52,639 nt of DNA from Ruminococcus sp. (GTDB taxonomy: Bacteria > Bacillota > Clostridia > Oscillospirales > Ruminococcaceae), in contig JAFTQW010000061.1 in the NCBI GenBank assembly GCA_017462565.1, forward strand, positions 1-52,639, given 5' to 3'. The notes beneath the pieces were generated by a model. The model worked only from the letters and a program-made list of their open reading frames with translations. It was not told the DNA's origin and did not search any database. Positions 1-8,826 of the stretch are shown here, piece after piece (the stretch's first letter is position 1; every line of letters starts with the position of its first letter). The translations under genes and the position numbers were made by a program.

Positions 1-240
1 AAGTATTCAATCTTTGGCGATAGCCATAATTATTTCAAATACCAATGGTATTTGAAATAATTAATACTGGGTTTCCAAAGGGTTGAATAACCCTTTGGCA
101 GGGGTACGGGGACGGCGTCCCCGCTTAAGTTGTTGGCATTGGTCCCCTTGAACCCCTGCCAAAGGGTGAATCCACCCTTTGGAATCCCGATATTAATTCA
201 TCTGTATCCTCGTAAAGAGGAGACAGATGAATTAGGGCAG
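1..240. repeat. Multi-hairpin repeat element, cut by window edge
   Basis: Non-coding. A perfect 16-bp hairpin (28-43 with 47-62) is followed by CCAAAGGG/CCCTTTGG palindromes, a nested long-range stem (CCCTTTGGCAGGGG pairing with CCCCTGCCAAAGGG), an inner GGGGAC/GTCCCC hairpin, and a second terminal hairpin (195-211 with 217-233, one mismatch, loop GTAAA). The same modules recur near 23.3, 34.2 and 48.9 kb, so this is a member of a dispersed family. No terminal repeat is visible because the window starts inside or at the edge of the element. Confidence 0.7.
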
Positions 241-387
241 AATGCCCATAGAGTGCAGTCATTTTTGAAAAAGGATAAAGAGAACAGAACCTCTTGAAGA
301 GGACTTATTCAAAAGCAAAAAACTGCGCTCTGTAACCAATATCTGCCGATCAGCATAATATACAGAAAAATGCTGTGAGGTGGTATA

Positions 388-1647
388 ATGCAGAAATTTA
401 TTATAAACGGCGGGAAAAGACTGAGGGGTGAACTTTCTCTGCAAGGAAGCAAAAACAGCGCATTGCCTATTATGGCTGCGTCGCTTCTTTGCAGGGGGGA
501 ATGCATTCTTCGCAACTGCCCTAAACTTACGGATGTTTATTCAGCTGCGAGAATTCTTAACTGCGTTGGATGCAGGTGCAATTTTTCTGAAAATACAGCG
601 GTGATAGATTCTTCGGTAATAAGCGAAACAGCGATTTCGGAAGAACTTATGCGTGAGATGCGGTCGTCCATTATTTTTATGGGAGCTATGCTCGGAAGCG
701 CAGGCGAATGTACCGTTAGTATTCCGGGAGGATGCGAGCTTGGTCCTCGCCCCATTGATATGCACCTTGCCGCAATGCGTAAAATGGGTGTTGATATTAA
801 AGAAGGAAACGGCAGAATAATTTGCAGGGCGGCTTCCGGAAAAGCTCATGGAGCAAAGATTTCCCTTTCATTTCCGTCTGTCGGCGCAACGGAAAATATT
901 ATTCTCTGCGCTGTTACATCCGATGGCGAAACTATCATAAACAACGCCGCAAGAGAACCGGAAATCTGCGATTTATGCGGCTTTCTTCGTTCTTGCGGAG
1001 CGGAGATTTCCGGAGACGGCGAGAGCAGAATCATTATAAAAGGCAAAGAAAAACTTCATGGATGCGAATACTCTATTATGCCCGACAGAATCGTTGCGGC
1101 AACTTATCTTTCAATGATCGCCGCATCGGGAGGAGAACTTATACTTAGAAACGCCTGCGTTCCCGAAACAGAGCCGTTTATCTCGGTTCTTGAGCAGACG
1201 GGATGCAGTATTTATACGGGAGAAAACAAAATTTTTCTCCGAAGCGGAGCAAGACTGAAAGCTATAAAGGACAGGATAAGAACTATGCCTCATCCAGGTT
1301 TTCCGACTGATGCGCAGTCTGTTCTTATGGCGGCCCTTTTAACGGCGGACGGCACAAGCGTTTTCGAGGAAAATATCTTCGATTGCCGTTATCGTCATGT
1401 TGACGCTTTTATTAAAATGGGAGCTGACATTCAGGTTCTCGGCAAGGTTGCGGTCATAAAGGGAGTATCATCGCTTTACGGAGCATCGGTTGAAGCAACC
1501 GATCTTCGGGGCGGAGCGGCAATGGCGGTTGCGGCGCTTGCAGCAGACGGAGAAACGGAAATTTCTAAAATCTCTCACATAGACAGAGGATACGAAAAAT
1601 TTGAGGACGCTGTCAGAGCACTCGGCGGAGATATACGCAGAGTCTGA
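388..1647 (+). CDS. murA: UDP-N-acetylglucosamine 1-carboxyvinyltransferase
   Basis: Catalyses the first committed step of peptidoglycan synthesis: transfer of enolpyruvate from PEP to UDP-GlcNAc in the cytoplasm. The 419-residue length matches the family. The N-terminal GSKNSALP motif places the conserved lysine at K22, and the catalytic-loop cysteine is C116 in PGGCELGPRPID; a Cys here is the usual fosfomycin-sensitive form. A GGTGG ribosome site lies just before the ATG. It precedes ftsQ by about 20 bp and ftsZ follows, so this is a cell-wall and division cluster. MurA and MurZ paralogues cannot be told apart from this window alone. Confidence 0.96.
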   Translation: MQKFIINGGKRLRGELSLQGSKNSALPIMAASLLCRGECILRNCPKLTDVYSAARILNCVGCRCNFSENTAVIDSSVISETAISEELMREMRSSIIFMGAMLGSAGECTVSIPGGCELGPRPIDMHLAAMRKMGVDIKEGNGRIICRAASGKAHGAKISLSFPSVGATENIILCAVTSDGETIINNAAREPEICDLCGFLRSCGAEISGDGESRIIIKGKEKLHGCEYSIMPDRIVAATYLSMIAASGGELILRNACVPETEPFISVLEQTGCSIYTGENKIFLRSGARLKAIKDRIRTMPHPGFPTDAQSVLMAALLTADGTSVFEENIFDCRYRHVDAFIKMGADIQVLGKVAVIKGVSSLYGASVEATDLRGGAAMAVAALAADGETEISKISHIDRGYEKFEDAVRALGGDIRRV

Positions 1648-1666
1648 CGGCTGATATGGAGAAAAT

Positions 1667-2770
1667 ATGAAAGATGTTGAGAAAACAAATGTCGAAAGAA
1701 ATAATAGCCGTAAACGTATAAGAAGACGGCGAAGATGGAATAATTTGTATGGACTTGCGGTAATTCTGCTCGTTCTTACGGTCGGATTAACGATTTGCTG
1801 TACATTTCTTTTCAATATAAGCGAGATTCGGGTTTCAGGAGAATCTGATATTTATTCGGCAGAGGAAATAGTGTCTGCTTCCGGAATAAACCAAGGCGAT
1901 AACCTTCTGAGACTCGATTCCGAAGAATGTGAAAAGATGATTTTGGACAAGCTTTTGTATGTTGAAACGGCTGAGATATCAAAAAAATATCCGTCATCTA
2001 TCGATATCAAGGTAACAAGATGTGTTCCGGCGTTTAATATTTGTTATGACGGCGGTTCGCTTCTTGTCAGCAGGAAAGGAAAAATTCTTGAGGATAACGG
2101 AAATGGAAATATAACTAACGGTTTGCCTGTTATTCAAGGATTAGAGCCGTCTGACCTTATGCCGGGAAAGAATATACAATCCGGAAATGAACATAAAAAT
2201 GAAGCTTTTCAGGCGTTTGTGAAAAGCTTTGATTCAGAAGGAGAAAATGAGATAACAGCTATTGATCTGACAGATGAGTTCAGCATAATTGTTAGTTACA
2301 AGAATGGCATAATTTTCAAAATGGGCGGCTGGAATGATATTGAATATAAGCTTGATCTTGCAGCAAGCGTTATGGAGGATGAATCGGTTAAGGGAAAAAA
2401 AGGGTATCTTACCATGATCGGAACAAATCAGTGCAGCTTCAGAACTTCTGATTCTCCTGCAAGCGTTCCGGGAAATATTGAACCCTCAAAGTCAGATAAA
2501 ACTGATGAAAACAGCAGCGATGAATCCAATCCGGAGCAGGAAGCTATGTTCAGTGAATATAACAACCAGAATAATCCGGATTCTGCTGAATCAACCTCTG
2601 AACCTGACACTTCAGCCTCGGACGATTATTATTCTGACGATTACAGCGATTGGGATAACGGCTATGATGCCAATGATTATGGCTACGATAACAGTTATGA
2701 CTACGGATATGATGAAAATTATGATTGGAATGACTATGGCGGCGATTATTCGGATGACTATAGCTATTAA
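1667..2770 (+). CDS. ftsQ: Cell division protein FtsQ/DivIB with acidic Tyr-rich tail
   Basis: Bitopic divisome protein. A basic N-terminus (RKRIRRRRRW) is followed by one transmembrane helix (about residues 27-50) and a POTRA domain beginning ISEIRVSGESDIYS, with the typical KKYPSSIDIKVT segment. The extracellular beta domain follows. From about residue 265 the protein becomes low-complexity: Ser/Asp/Glu/Pro-rich, then about 50 residues almost entirely Asp, Tyr, Gly, Asn and Ser, running to the stop. The tail is not part of the conserved family core. Position between murA and ftsZ supports the assignment; DivIB would be an equally valid name. Confidence 0.9.
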   Translation: MKDVEKTNVERNNSRKRIRRRRRWNNLYGLAVILLVLTVGLTICCTFLFNISEIRVSGESDIYSAEEIVSASGINQGDNLLRLDSEECEKMILDKLLYVETAEISKKYPSSIDIKVTRCVPAFNICYDGGSLLVSRKGKILEDNGNGNITNGLPVIQGLEPSDLMPGKNIQSGNEHKNEAFQAFVKSFDSEGENEITAIDLTDEFSIIVSYKNGIIFKMGGWNDIEYKLDLAASVMEDESVKGKKGYLTMIGTNQCSFRTSDSPASVPGNIEPSKSDKTDENSSDESNPEQEAMFSEYNNQNNPDSAESTSEPDTSASDDYYSDDYSDWDNGYDANDYGYDNSYDYGYDENYDWNDYGGDYSDDYSY

Positions 2771-2857
2771 ATCTATAATACGATTTGTATAAAATGTCAT
2801 GAATCGTAATAGCAGTATTGTTCAATATGCCGAAATTTGAAAAAATAGAATTATAAC

Positions 2858-2886
2858 TTGCAAAAAAGAAGATATTATGATAAAAT
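2858..2886 (+). promoter_or_regulatory. Predicted sigma-A-type promoter of ftsZ
   Basis: TTGCAA at 2858-2863, a 17-bp spacer, and TAAAAT at 2881-2886, about 70 bp before the ftsZ start. Confidence 0.55.
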
Positions 2887-2956
2887 ATAAAGTGTAATTA
2901 TAGTGTGTAATTAGCTTTAGTTAAAATACAGGATAGTTCAATAGGAGGAGTTAATA

Positions 2957-4078
2957 ATGTCAGATTTTAATTACGAAGAAGCACTCGAGCCGGATGTTAA
3001 TATTAAGGTCATCGGCGTAGGCGGAGGCGGCGGAAATGCCGTAAACTGCATGGTGGATTCGGGTGTTAGTAATATAGAATATATTGCAATCAATACAGAT
3101 GCTAAGGCTCTTAATAAATCAAAGGCAACAACAAGAATTCCGATCGGCGCTAAGCTTACAAAGGGCAGAGGCGCTGGCAATAAGCCGGAGATTGGTCAGA
3201 AAAGTGCAGAGGAGAACCGTGACGAGATCGAAACGCATCTCAAGGGTGCTGATATGATCTTTATTACTGCCGGTATGGGAGGCGGTACGGGTACGGGAGC
3301 TGCTCCTGTTGTCGCTAAGATAGCTAAGGAAATGGATATCCTTACTGTTGCCGTTGTAACAAAGCCGTTCCTTTTTGAAAGAGAACAGAAAATGGCTCAG
3401 GCTGAAAAAGGTATCGCAGAGCTTAAAAAGTATGTGGACTCGCTTATAGTTATCCCTAACGAAAGACTTCTTGTCGGACTTGATAAACCGCTTACAATGA
3501 TGCAGTCTTTTGCACTTTCAGACGATGTTCTCAAAACAGGTGTAAAGAGCATTTCTGATCTTATCGTTGAGGAAGGCTACATAAACCTTGATTTTGCTGA
3601 TGTTTCAACAATTATGAAGGGCGCCGGATACGCTCATATGGCTATCGGTCACGGTTCAGGCAAGGATAAGGCAAGGGATGCCGCAACTGCTGTTATCTCA
3701 AGCCCGCTGCTTGAAACTTCAATTTCCGGAGCAAAAAGACTTCTCATCAATATCGCTATGTCAGAAGATATTTTGTCTTCCGATGTTGATGCGGCTACTA
3801 AGATGATCACTGATACTGCTGCTGACGGCGTTGAATTTATCTTTGGTACTGCATTCAAGGAAGATATGCAGGATGAGATGATGATCACTGTTATAGCTGC
3901 CGGCTTTGAAGATGAGTCAGATTCGTCTGCTGATTCGGCTTCTGATGCTTCAGATGATGTGATTCAGATAGATAATCCTCTTATCGACGGACTTGGACTC
4001 GGTGACAGCGCTCCTAAGGCGCCTGCTTCAACTCCTGATTATGACCTTGATGACATCTTTAAGATGCTGGGCAACTGA
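2957..4078 (+). CDS. ftsZ: Cell division GTPase FtsZ
   Basis: Tubulin-like GTPase that forms the Z ring at mid-cell. The nucleotide-binding glycines [13 protein letters not shown] are near residues 21-33 and the tubulin signature GGGTGTG is at about 108-114; the T7-loop region (NLDFADV) is present. After an Asp/Ser-rich linker the protein ends in [13 protein letters not shown], a typical C-terminal peptide for binding partner proteins. 373 residues is normal. An AGGAGG site precedes the ATG. ftsA is absent between ftsQ and ftsZ. Confidence 0.98.
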   Translation: MSDFNYEEALEPDVNIKVIGVGGGGGNAVNCMVDSGVSNIEYIAINTDAKALNKSKATTRIPIGAKLTKGRGAGNKPEIGQKSAEENRDEIETHLKGADMIFITAGMGGGTGTGAAPVVAKIAKEMDILTVAVVTKPFLFEREQKMAQAEKGIAELKKYVDSLIVIPNERLLVGLDKPLTMMQSFALSDDVLKTGVKSISDLIVEEGYINLDFADVSTIMKGAGYAHMAIGHGSGKDKARDAATAVISSPLLETSISGAKRLLINIAMSEDILSSDVDAATKMITDTAADGVEFIFGTAFKEDMQDEMMITVIAAGFEDESDSSADSASDASDDVIQIDNPLIDGLGLGDSAPKAPASTPDYDLDDIFKMLGN

Positions 4079-4089
4079 TTAAATTTTTT

Positions 4090-4124
4090 AAGCGGTTTCT
4101 CTTTTGAAGAAACCGCTTTTAATT
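4090..4124 (+). terminator. Rho-independent terminator after ftsZ
   Basis: An 11-bp stem (AAGCGGTTTCT with AGAAACCGCTT) is followed by a T-rich tract. Confidence 0.85.
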
Positions 4125-4280
4125 TTTTACAGGTATATGAATCTGAAAAATAATTATCATAATATACAAATAGTATCTTTTAAATTGCATTTACGAATGA
4201 TATATACTCAAAGTTGATTTTGGCAGAGCTTATATATTAAAATGCACTAAAAAATATATGAAATTTCTACATATTAATAG

Positions 4281-4309
4281 TTGAAATTATGTATTGAATG
4301 TGTTATAAT
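4281..4309 (+). promoter_or_regulatory. Predicted promoter of the DivIVA-like gene
   Basis: TTGAAA at 4281-4286, a 17-bp spacer and TATAAT at 4304-4309. The 4125-4280 stretch before it is AT-rich with nothing recognisable. Confidence 0.65.
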
Positions 4310-4375
4310 TAATTGTAAGGTATATTTCCTTTAATTATTATTACCTCGGCTTACCGTAGGGGATTGGAGTTTGCA

Positions 4376-5932
4376 ATGGATGAACCAACAATATTAAGAG
4401 AAACTAAAATCGGTCAAAAAGGATTTGTCAAAGAAGATGTTATGACATATCTTGATGAGCTTAACTCTAAGATCGTTTCCCTTGAGGGAGAACTTAAATC
4501 AGCTAAAGTAACCGGTCCTGCCGATCCTCAGGAGCTGACAAAATACCGCAATCAGGTTGATAGTCTTCAGGAAAAGCTGAATGCTTCAAATAACGCTTTG
4601 AGAAGCTCTAAAAAGGAAATTGAGGAGCTTAAAAAGCAGCATGAAGACGATCAGAAGCTTATTTCACAGCTTAAAGCCGGCGGATCAGGTGCTGTTGCAG
4701 CTGCCGCTCAGTCTAATGCTCAGACAACTGCCGCTCTTGAAGCTGCGAGAAGAGAAATAGATAAACTTAAAGCTCAGCTTAAAGATGCCGAATCTAAGGC
4801 TTCTTCTGCTCCGGCCGCTCAGCCGAATGCCCAGCAGAATTCTCAGACAGCCGCTGCTCTTGAAGCTGCAAAGAAGGAAATTGACAGGCTTCGTTCTCAG
4901 CTTAAAAATGCTGAACAGAAACCGGCTGCTGCTCCGGCTGTAAATAACGCAGGCAAGGAAGAGCTCGAAAAGACTAAGCAGGAACTTGCTAAAATTAAGT
5001 CAGAGCTGGAAGCTAAGTCTAAGGAAATTTCCCAAAAGACCAGCGAGGTTGACAAGCTGACTAAGGATAATGCGGCGGCAATTGCACAGAAGGACGCAGC
5101 ACTTGCACAAAAAGATGCTGAAATCATTAAACTGAACAGCGAGATCACTACGCTTAAGGAAAGTGCGTCTGATCCGACGGCACAAATGGGAATACTCTTT
5201 GCCGAAGCTCAGAAAACCGTAAATTCATTGAAAGCACAGGCAAAAATCGACGCTGATAAGGCTACGGCAGAAGCACAGGAAAAGGCTGAAAAGATTCTCA
5301 GTGAAGCCAATGAAACAGCCGAAAAGACTATTGCCAATGCTAATGCAACGGCTGAAACGTGCATAAAGGAAGCTAACGATCAGGCAAAGGCAACTGTTGA
5401 AGATGCAAATAATCATGCAGATAAGGTTAACCTGATGTCAACTACAGTCCGCACAATGCTCCTTAATGAGATTGAAAGCGTTAATACGAAGTTTAATGAT
5501 ATTACTTCTGTTCTTAACCGTCTTACAAGTCAGGCGGGAGATCGTATGAGCGAAGCACAGCTTATTATCGGCGAGGCACGTAAGGCTGTCAGCAAAAACG
5601 AGTCTGAAGACGTTAAGAAAATGGAGGCTCCAAAGGCTGATTTTAAGGCTTCTGAAGCACCAAGAGCTGCTATGTCCGATTTTGGAACTTCGTCACAGAA
5701 AATGGCCTCAAAGTCCTCTGATCCGTTCGCTGAAATTGGTTCGGCAGAATCTTACCAGAAGAAGAATTCGGGATATAATAATACAGTAAATTCACATAAT
5801 AAAAATAGTGCTCCTTCTCAGCCGGAACAGTCTAAACAGCCGCAGCCGGCTAAGAAGAACAATTTCAGCTTCGATATGGCTGAGCTTTTGAAGGCAGCTG
5901 AGGAAGAAGCTGCAAAGAATCCAGAAGCATAA
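4376..5932 (+). CDS. DivIVA-domain coiled-coil protein
   Basis: The N-terminus (about residues 8-35, IGQKGFVKEDVMTYLDELN) matches the DivIVA/GpsB membrane-binding region, and coiled coil follows. Ala/Gln/Lys-rich coiled coils occupy about residues 30-260, including two near-identical copies of a module (TTAALEAARREIDKLKAQLK and its partner). A second Ala/Glu-rich coil follows, then a disordered Ser/Pro/Gln tail. The gene follows ftsZ, so a role in division-site or polar scaffolding is likely. Start choice: GGAG at 4366-4369 lies 6 nt before ATG 4376, whereas an upstream TTG at 4364 has no spacing to a ribosome site. The protein is much longer (518 residues) than B. subtilis DivIVA. Confidence 0.8.
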   Translation: MDEPTILRETKIGQKGFVKEDVMTYLDELNSKIVSLEGELKSAKVTGPADPQELTKYRNQVDSLQEKLNASNNALRSSKKEIEELKKQHEDDQKLISQLKAGGSGAVAAAAQSNAQTTAALEAARREIDKLKAQLKDAESKASSAPAAQPNAQQNSQTAAALEAAKKEIDRLRSQLKNAEQKPAAAPAVNNAGKEELEKTKQELAKIKSELEAKSKEISQKTSEVDKLTKDNAAAIAQKDAALAQKDAEIIKLNSEITTLKESASDPTAQMGILFAEAQKTVNSLKAQAKIDADKATAEAQEKAEKILSEANETAEKTIANANATAETCIKEANDQAKATVEDANNHADKVNLMSTTVRTMLLNEIESVNTKFNDITSVLNRLTSQAGDRMSEAQLIIGEARKAVSKNESEDVKKMEAPKADFKASEAPRAAMSDFGTSSQKMASKSSDPFAEIGSAESYQKKNSGYNNTVNSHNKNSAPSQPEQSKQPQPAKKNNFSFDMAELLKAAEEEAAKNPEA

Positions 5933-5947
5933 AATGAATCAGGCGTC

Positions 5948-5973
5948 GTTGATCCGATTTTTCTCGGATCAAC
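5948..5973 (+). terminator. Strong hairpin after the DivIVA-like gene
   Basis: A perfect 10-bp stem (GTTGATCCGA with TCGGATCAAC) around TTTTTC. No T-run follows, so termination is only likely, not certain. Confidence 0.5.
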
Positions 5974-6055
5974 TGACTTGCCTATACTCTTTACAAAATG
6001 ATTATGTTGGCAAAATGACGTTTGTACAGCACAATTCGGAATGTTGGTGGATATC

Positions 6056-6655
6056 TTGTTCGATTTGGACTTCAATTTGAATGAATTTTGCAGTAAAACG
6101 GATGAAGAATTGGTTAAACTCGCACGAAATAATAAAAGTGCGGCCGCCGTTCTTTTGTCCCGCTACTCCAGACTTATTTCTATTAAATCGGAAATTTATG
6201 CATATACAAATACCGACAGTGAAGATCTGCGTCAGGAAGGACTTTTAGCTCTTCTTAAGGCAATTGCTTCTTTTGAATCTGAAAGAGGGGTTAAGTTTTC
6301 AACCTTTGCTGAAGTCTGCATTGTAAATCGTATGCGCACTGTTTCAGCAGGTAATTCAAAAAAATCTTTCAGATCGGAAAATATTGATGATATAATCGAA
6401 GCAGATGAGCTGTCTGTTGATGAAACTCCGGAAAGTATTTATTTGTATAAAGAGTTTATAACTGAATTGTCAAGCGGAATCCAGTCCGCTTTATCTCCAA
6501 CTGAATTAAAGGTATTTAACCTTTGTATGAAAGGATTAAGTTACCGATTTATAGCCGAAAAACTTGGCGTTTCAGAGAAAACAGTTGATAACGCAGTTCA
6601 GCGTGCCCGTAAAAAAATCCGTGCACTGATTTCCAAATTGAACATGACCGTGTAG
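6056..6655 (+). CDS. Sigma-70 family RNA polymerase sigma factor, SigH-like
   Basis: A short sigma factor of about 200 residues. Region 2 includes SEDLRQEGLLALLKAIASFESERGVKFSTFAEVCIVNRM, the core-binding and -10 recognition segment, as in the sporulation sigma factor H group. C-terminal region 4 is a helix-turn-helix (LSYRFIAEKLGVSEKTVDNAVQRARKKI) for -35 contact. Regions 1.1 and 3 are absent. Start: TTG at 6056 sits 5 nt after GGTGG; an in-frame ATG at 6041 has no spaced ribosome site but is possible and adds five residues. Whether it controls sporulation, competence or something else cannot be told here. Confidence 0.85.
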   Translation: MFDLDFNLNEFCSKTDEELVKLARNNKSAAAVLLSRYSRLISIKSEIYAYTNTDSEDLRQEGLLALLKAIASFESERGVKFSTFAEVCIVNRMRTVSAGNSKKSFRSENIDDIIEADELSVDETPESIYLYKEFITELSSGIQSALSPTELKVFNLCMKGLSYRFIAEKLGVSEKTVDNAVQRARKKIRALISKLNMTV

Positions 6656-6735
6656 CTTAAATCAAGAGCGTTGTTTTACAAAGATGTAGGTGTAAGTCCA
6701 ACCGTGGTCCAAATATTTTAAGCGAGGTATTAAAA

Positions 6736-7011
6736 ATGTACGAAGACAAGACATTAGTTTGCAAAGAGTGTGGAAACGAGTTCATTTTCTCCGCTGGCGA
6801 ACAGGAATTTTACGCAGAAAAAGGCTTTGTAAACGAGCCGCAGAGATGTAAGGCTTGCCGTGATGCAAGAAAAAATGCTGGCAGAGCAGAAAGAGTTATG
6901 TATACTGCTGTATGTGCTTCATGCGGCGGCGAAGCTAAGGTTCCTTTTGAGCCAAAGGAAGGCAGAGCTGTTTATTGCAGTGAGTGCTTTGCAAAAATGA
7001 ACGAAGCTTAA
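6736..7011 (+). CDS. Zinc-ribbon protein with paired CxxC motifs
   Basis: A 91-residue cytoplasmic protein. CKEC (about residues 9-12) and CKAC (about 38-41) form one zinc knuckle pair separated by an aromatic stretch (EFIFSAGEQEFYAEKGF). CASC and CSEC form a second pair near the C-terminus. This matches the small Firmicutes zinc-ribbon family whose first half is a probable treble-clef domain. Function is unknown; nucleic-acid or protein binding is a guess. A GCGAGG-like ribosome site precedes the ATG. Confidence 0.8.
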   Translation: MYEDKTLVCKECGNEFIFSAGEQEFYAEKGFVNEPQRCKACRDARKNAGRAERVMYTAVCASCGGEAKVPFEPKEGRAVYCSECFAKMNEA

Positions 7012-7028
7012 TTTGTCGATAAATCCAT

Positions 7029-7064
7029 TCAGCACAGCTTTTTCCTGGCTGTGCTTGGATTTTA
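7029..7064 (+). terminator. Hairpin after the zinc-ribbon gene
   Basis: An AGCACAGC/GCTGTGCT stem followed by GGATTTTATT; likely a weak terminator between the two small genes. Confidence 0.55.
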
Positions 7065-7101
7065 TTCGTATAAATGTCAAAAATTGAAAGGATGTATTGC
7101 T

Positions 7102-7302
7102 ATGCAGATCACAAAAGAAACAATCATCGGAGATATTCTTGACGCTGATTTCAACGTTGCGCCTTTTTTCCTTGATATGGGTATGCATTGTCTTGGATGC
7201 CCTGCTTCAAGAGGTGAATCGATTGAGGAGGCCTGTGCCGTTCATGGAACAGATCCGGATGCTCTCGTTGAAAAGCTCAACGCTTATTTTTCTTCTAAGT
7301 AA
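7102..7302 (+). CDS. DUF1858 domain protein
   Basis: 66 residues beginning MQITKETIIGDILDADFNVAPFF, with MGMHCLGCPASRGESIEEAC in the middle: the typical CxxC segment of the DUF1858 (hydrid-cluster-associated) family. Members are single-domain proteins or are fused to redox enzymes. Role unknown. The start at 7102 has a GAAAGGA site 9 nt upstream; longer in-frame extension to 7051 has no such site. Confidence 0.85.
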   Translation: MQITKETIIGDILDADFNVAPFFLDMGMHCLGCPASRGESIEEACAVHGTDPDALVEKLNAYFSSK

Positions 7303-7312
7303 TGCGATTTTC

Positions 7313-7347
7313 AGCGTGCTGTATAAAACGGCACGCTTTTATTTTTT
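7313..7347 (+). terminator. Terminator after the DUF1858 gene
   Basis: A GC-rich 7-bp stem (AGCGTGC with GCACGCT) followed by TTTATTTTTT. Confidence 0.75.
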
Positions 7348-7365
7348 AGTGAATGAGGTACAGAA

Positions 7366-8817
7366 ATGCTTGATAAAAGATTGAAAGCCTGCGCAGAATT
7401 GGTTTCGGGGAAGGGAATTGCCGTTGATGTTGGTACGGATCATGCCTATCTGGCAGCGGATTTGATTCTAAGCGGCAAATGCAGTAAGGTTATTGCTTCG
7501 GATGTTAAGGAAGGACCTCTTGAATCCGCTCGAAAAACCGTTGAGAAGTATGAAATTTTAGATAAAGTGGACTTGATTTTGTCGAATGGATTGGAGAAGA
7601 TTCCATATGAAAATGTTTCCGATGTTGTAATAGCCGGAATGGGCGGCGAGACAATTGCTGAAATTATTGCAAATGTCGATTGTGACAAATATGAAAAAAT
7701 TCGCTGGATCTTGCAGCCAATGACAAAAATCGAATATCTCCGCAAGAAATTATATGATTTTGATCTTAAAATTGTTTCCGAAAAAGTTGTTGAGGACGGA
7801 GATAAACTTTATGTTGTGATCTGTGCCGAATATAATAAGGATTGGCGGTATCTTACGGAGTATGAATCCATTGCAGGTTTTTTTGATGAATCTGAATCGT
7901 TTGCACAGAAGTATCGTCGGAAACAGTTGGAACGTCTTGAAAAAAAGTATATTGCTCTCGAAAATGCTGGCAAGCTAAATGATGCGGTACACATTAATTC
8001 ACTGATTTATAAATTGAAAAATGGTACAGAAATAGTCGGTATTAATGAGATTTATTCATATCTTGATGAACTTTATCCGTTTAACTTACAGGAAAAGTGG
8101 GATAATTCCGGACTTCTTGTCGAAAATTATTATATGGAATGCAGCAAGGTTCTTTTGACTTTGGACATAAGCTATGAGGTGATATGTGAGGCGTCATGCA
8201 AGGGAACAGATCTGATTATTTCGCATCATCCCGTTATTTTCAATCCAATTAAAAGGCTCACACCGAGAAATCCCGTTTATAGTCTCGCTGAAAAAAATAT
8301 TGCGGCAATTTGTATGCATACCAACCTTGATATTGCTCAAAATGGTACTAATGGAGTAATTCTGAAAATGCTTTCCGAGAAATTCAGTTTTGCAAAAGAA
8401 CCTGAACCATTTGAAGAAATTGGCGGCGGACATAATCTCGGCTGGATAGTTGAGCTTGATGAAAAGACTTTTTCGGACAATATTGCTATTAAGTTAAAAC
8501 AAATTTTTGACTGTGAATATGTTCGTGCATCAAGAATTGCAAGGAAAAAAATTTCCCGCATTGCATTTTGTTCCGGTTCGGGAGGTTCAATGCTTGAGTT
8601 TGCGAAACAGAAAAACTGCGACGCTTTGATTACCGGTGATGTGAAACACGATGTCTGGGTAGATGCAAACGCAAACGACATTGTCGTGTTTGATTGCGGT
8701 CACTTTCATACGGAAAATCCTGTTTTATGGGAACTGCGCCGTGCTCTTGAAGAGAGATTCCCACAGCTTGATGTGGAAATTTCAGAGCGCTCGCTTGATC
8801 CGGTTATTTACTTCTGA
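7366..8817 (+). CDS. Fusion of tRNA (adenine22-N1)-methyltransferase TrmK and Nif3-like protein
   Basis: Two domains in one 483-residue chain. Residues 1 to about 220 are TrmK-like: the SAM-binding segment AVDVGTDHAYLAADLI, then DVVIAGMGGETIAEII and WILQPMTKIEYLRKKL, ending in the coiled tail typical of TrmK. Residues about 225-483 are Nif3/YqfO-like: EKWDNSGLLVE, the metal-binding IISHHPVIFNP, CMHTNLD and DCGHFHTENP motifs for a dinuclear metal centre. The internal PII-like insertion of the longer Nif3 forms is absent. In B. subtilis the same two genes (yqfN, yqfO) are neighbours, so this is a fusion of an existing pair. The reading frame runs through the junction without interruption. Confidence 0.93.
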   Translation: MLDKRLKACAELVSGKGIAVDVGTDHAYLAADLILSGKCSKVIASDVKEGPLESARKTVEKYEILDKVDLILSNGLEKIPYENVSDVVIAGMGGETIAEIIANVDCDKYEKIRWILQPMTKIEYLRKKLYDFDLKIVSEKVVEDGDKLYVVICAEYNKDWRYLTEYESIAGFFDESESFAQKYRRKQLERLEKKYIALENAGKLNDAVHINSLIYKLKNGTEIVGINEIYSYLDELYPFNLQEKWDNSGLLVENYYMECSKVLLTLDISYEVICEASCKGTDLIISHHPVIFNPIKRLTPRNPVYSLAEKNIAAICMHTNLDIAQNGTNGVILKMLSEKFSFAKEPEPFEEIGGGHNLGWIVELDEKTFSDNIAIKLKQIFDCEYVRASRIARKKISRIAFCSGSGGSMLEFAKQKNCDALITGDVKHDVWVDANANDIVVFDCGHFHTENPVLWELRRALEERFPQLDVEISERSLDPVIYF

Positions 8818-8826
8818 GGTGAGAAC

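Noticed and set aside
2478-2825. Frames of low complexity on both strands at the ftsQ end
   Set aside because: They result from the repetitive Asp/Tyr codons of the FtsQ tail.
6656-6735. Possible structured RNA between the sigma factor and zinc-ribbon genes
   Set aside because: No convincing stem set, cloverleaf or riboswitch core could be found in this 80-nt gap.
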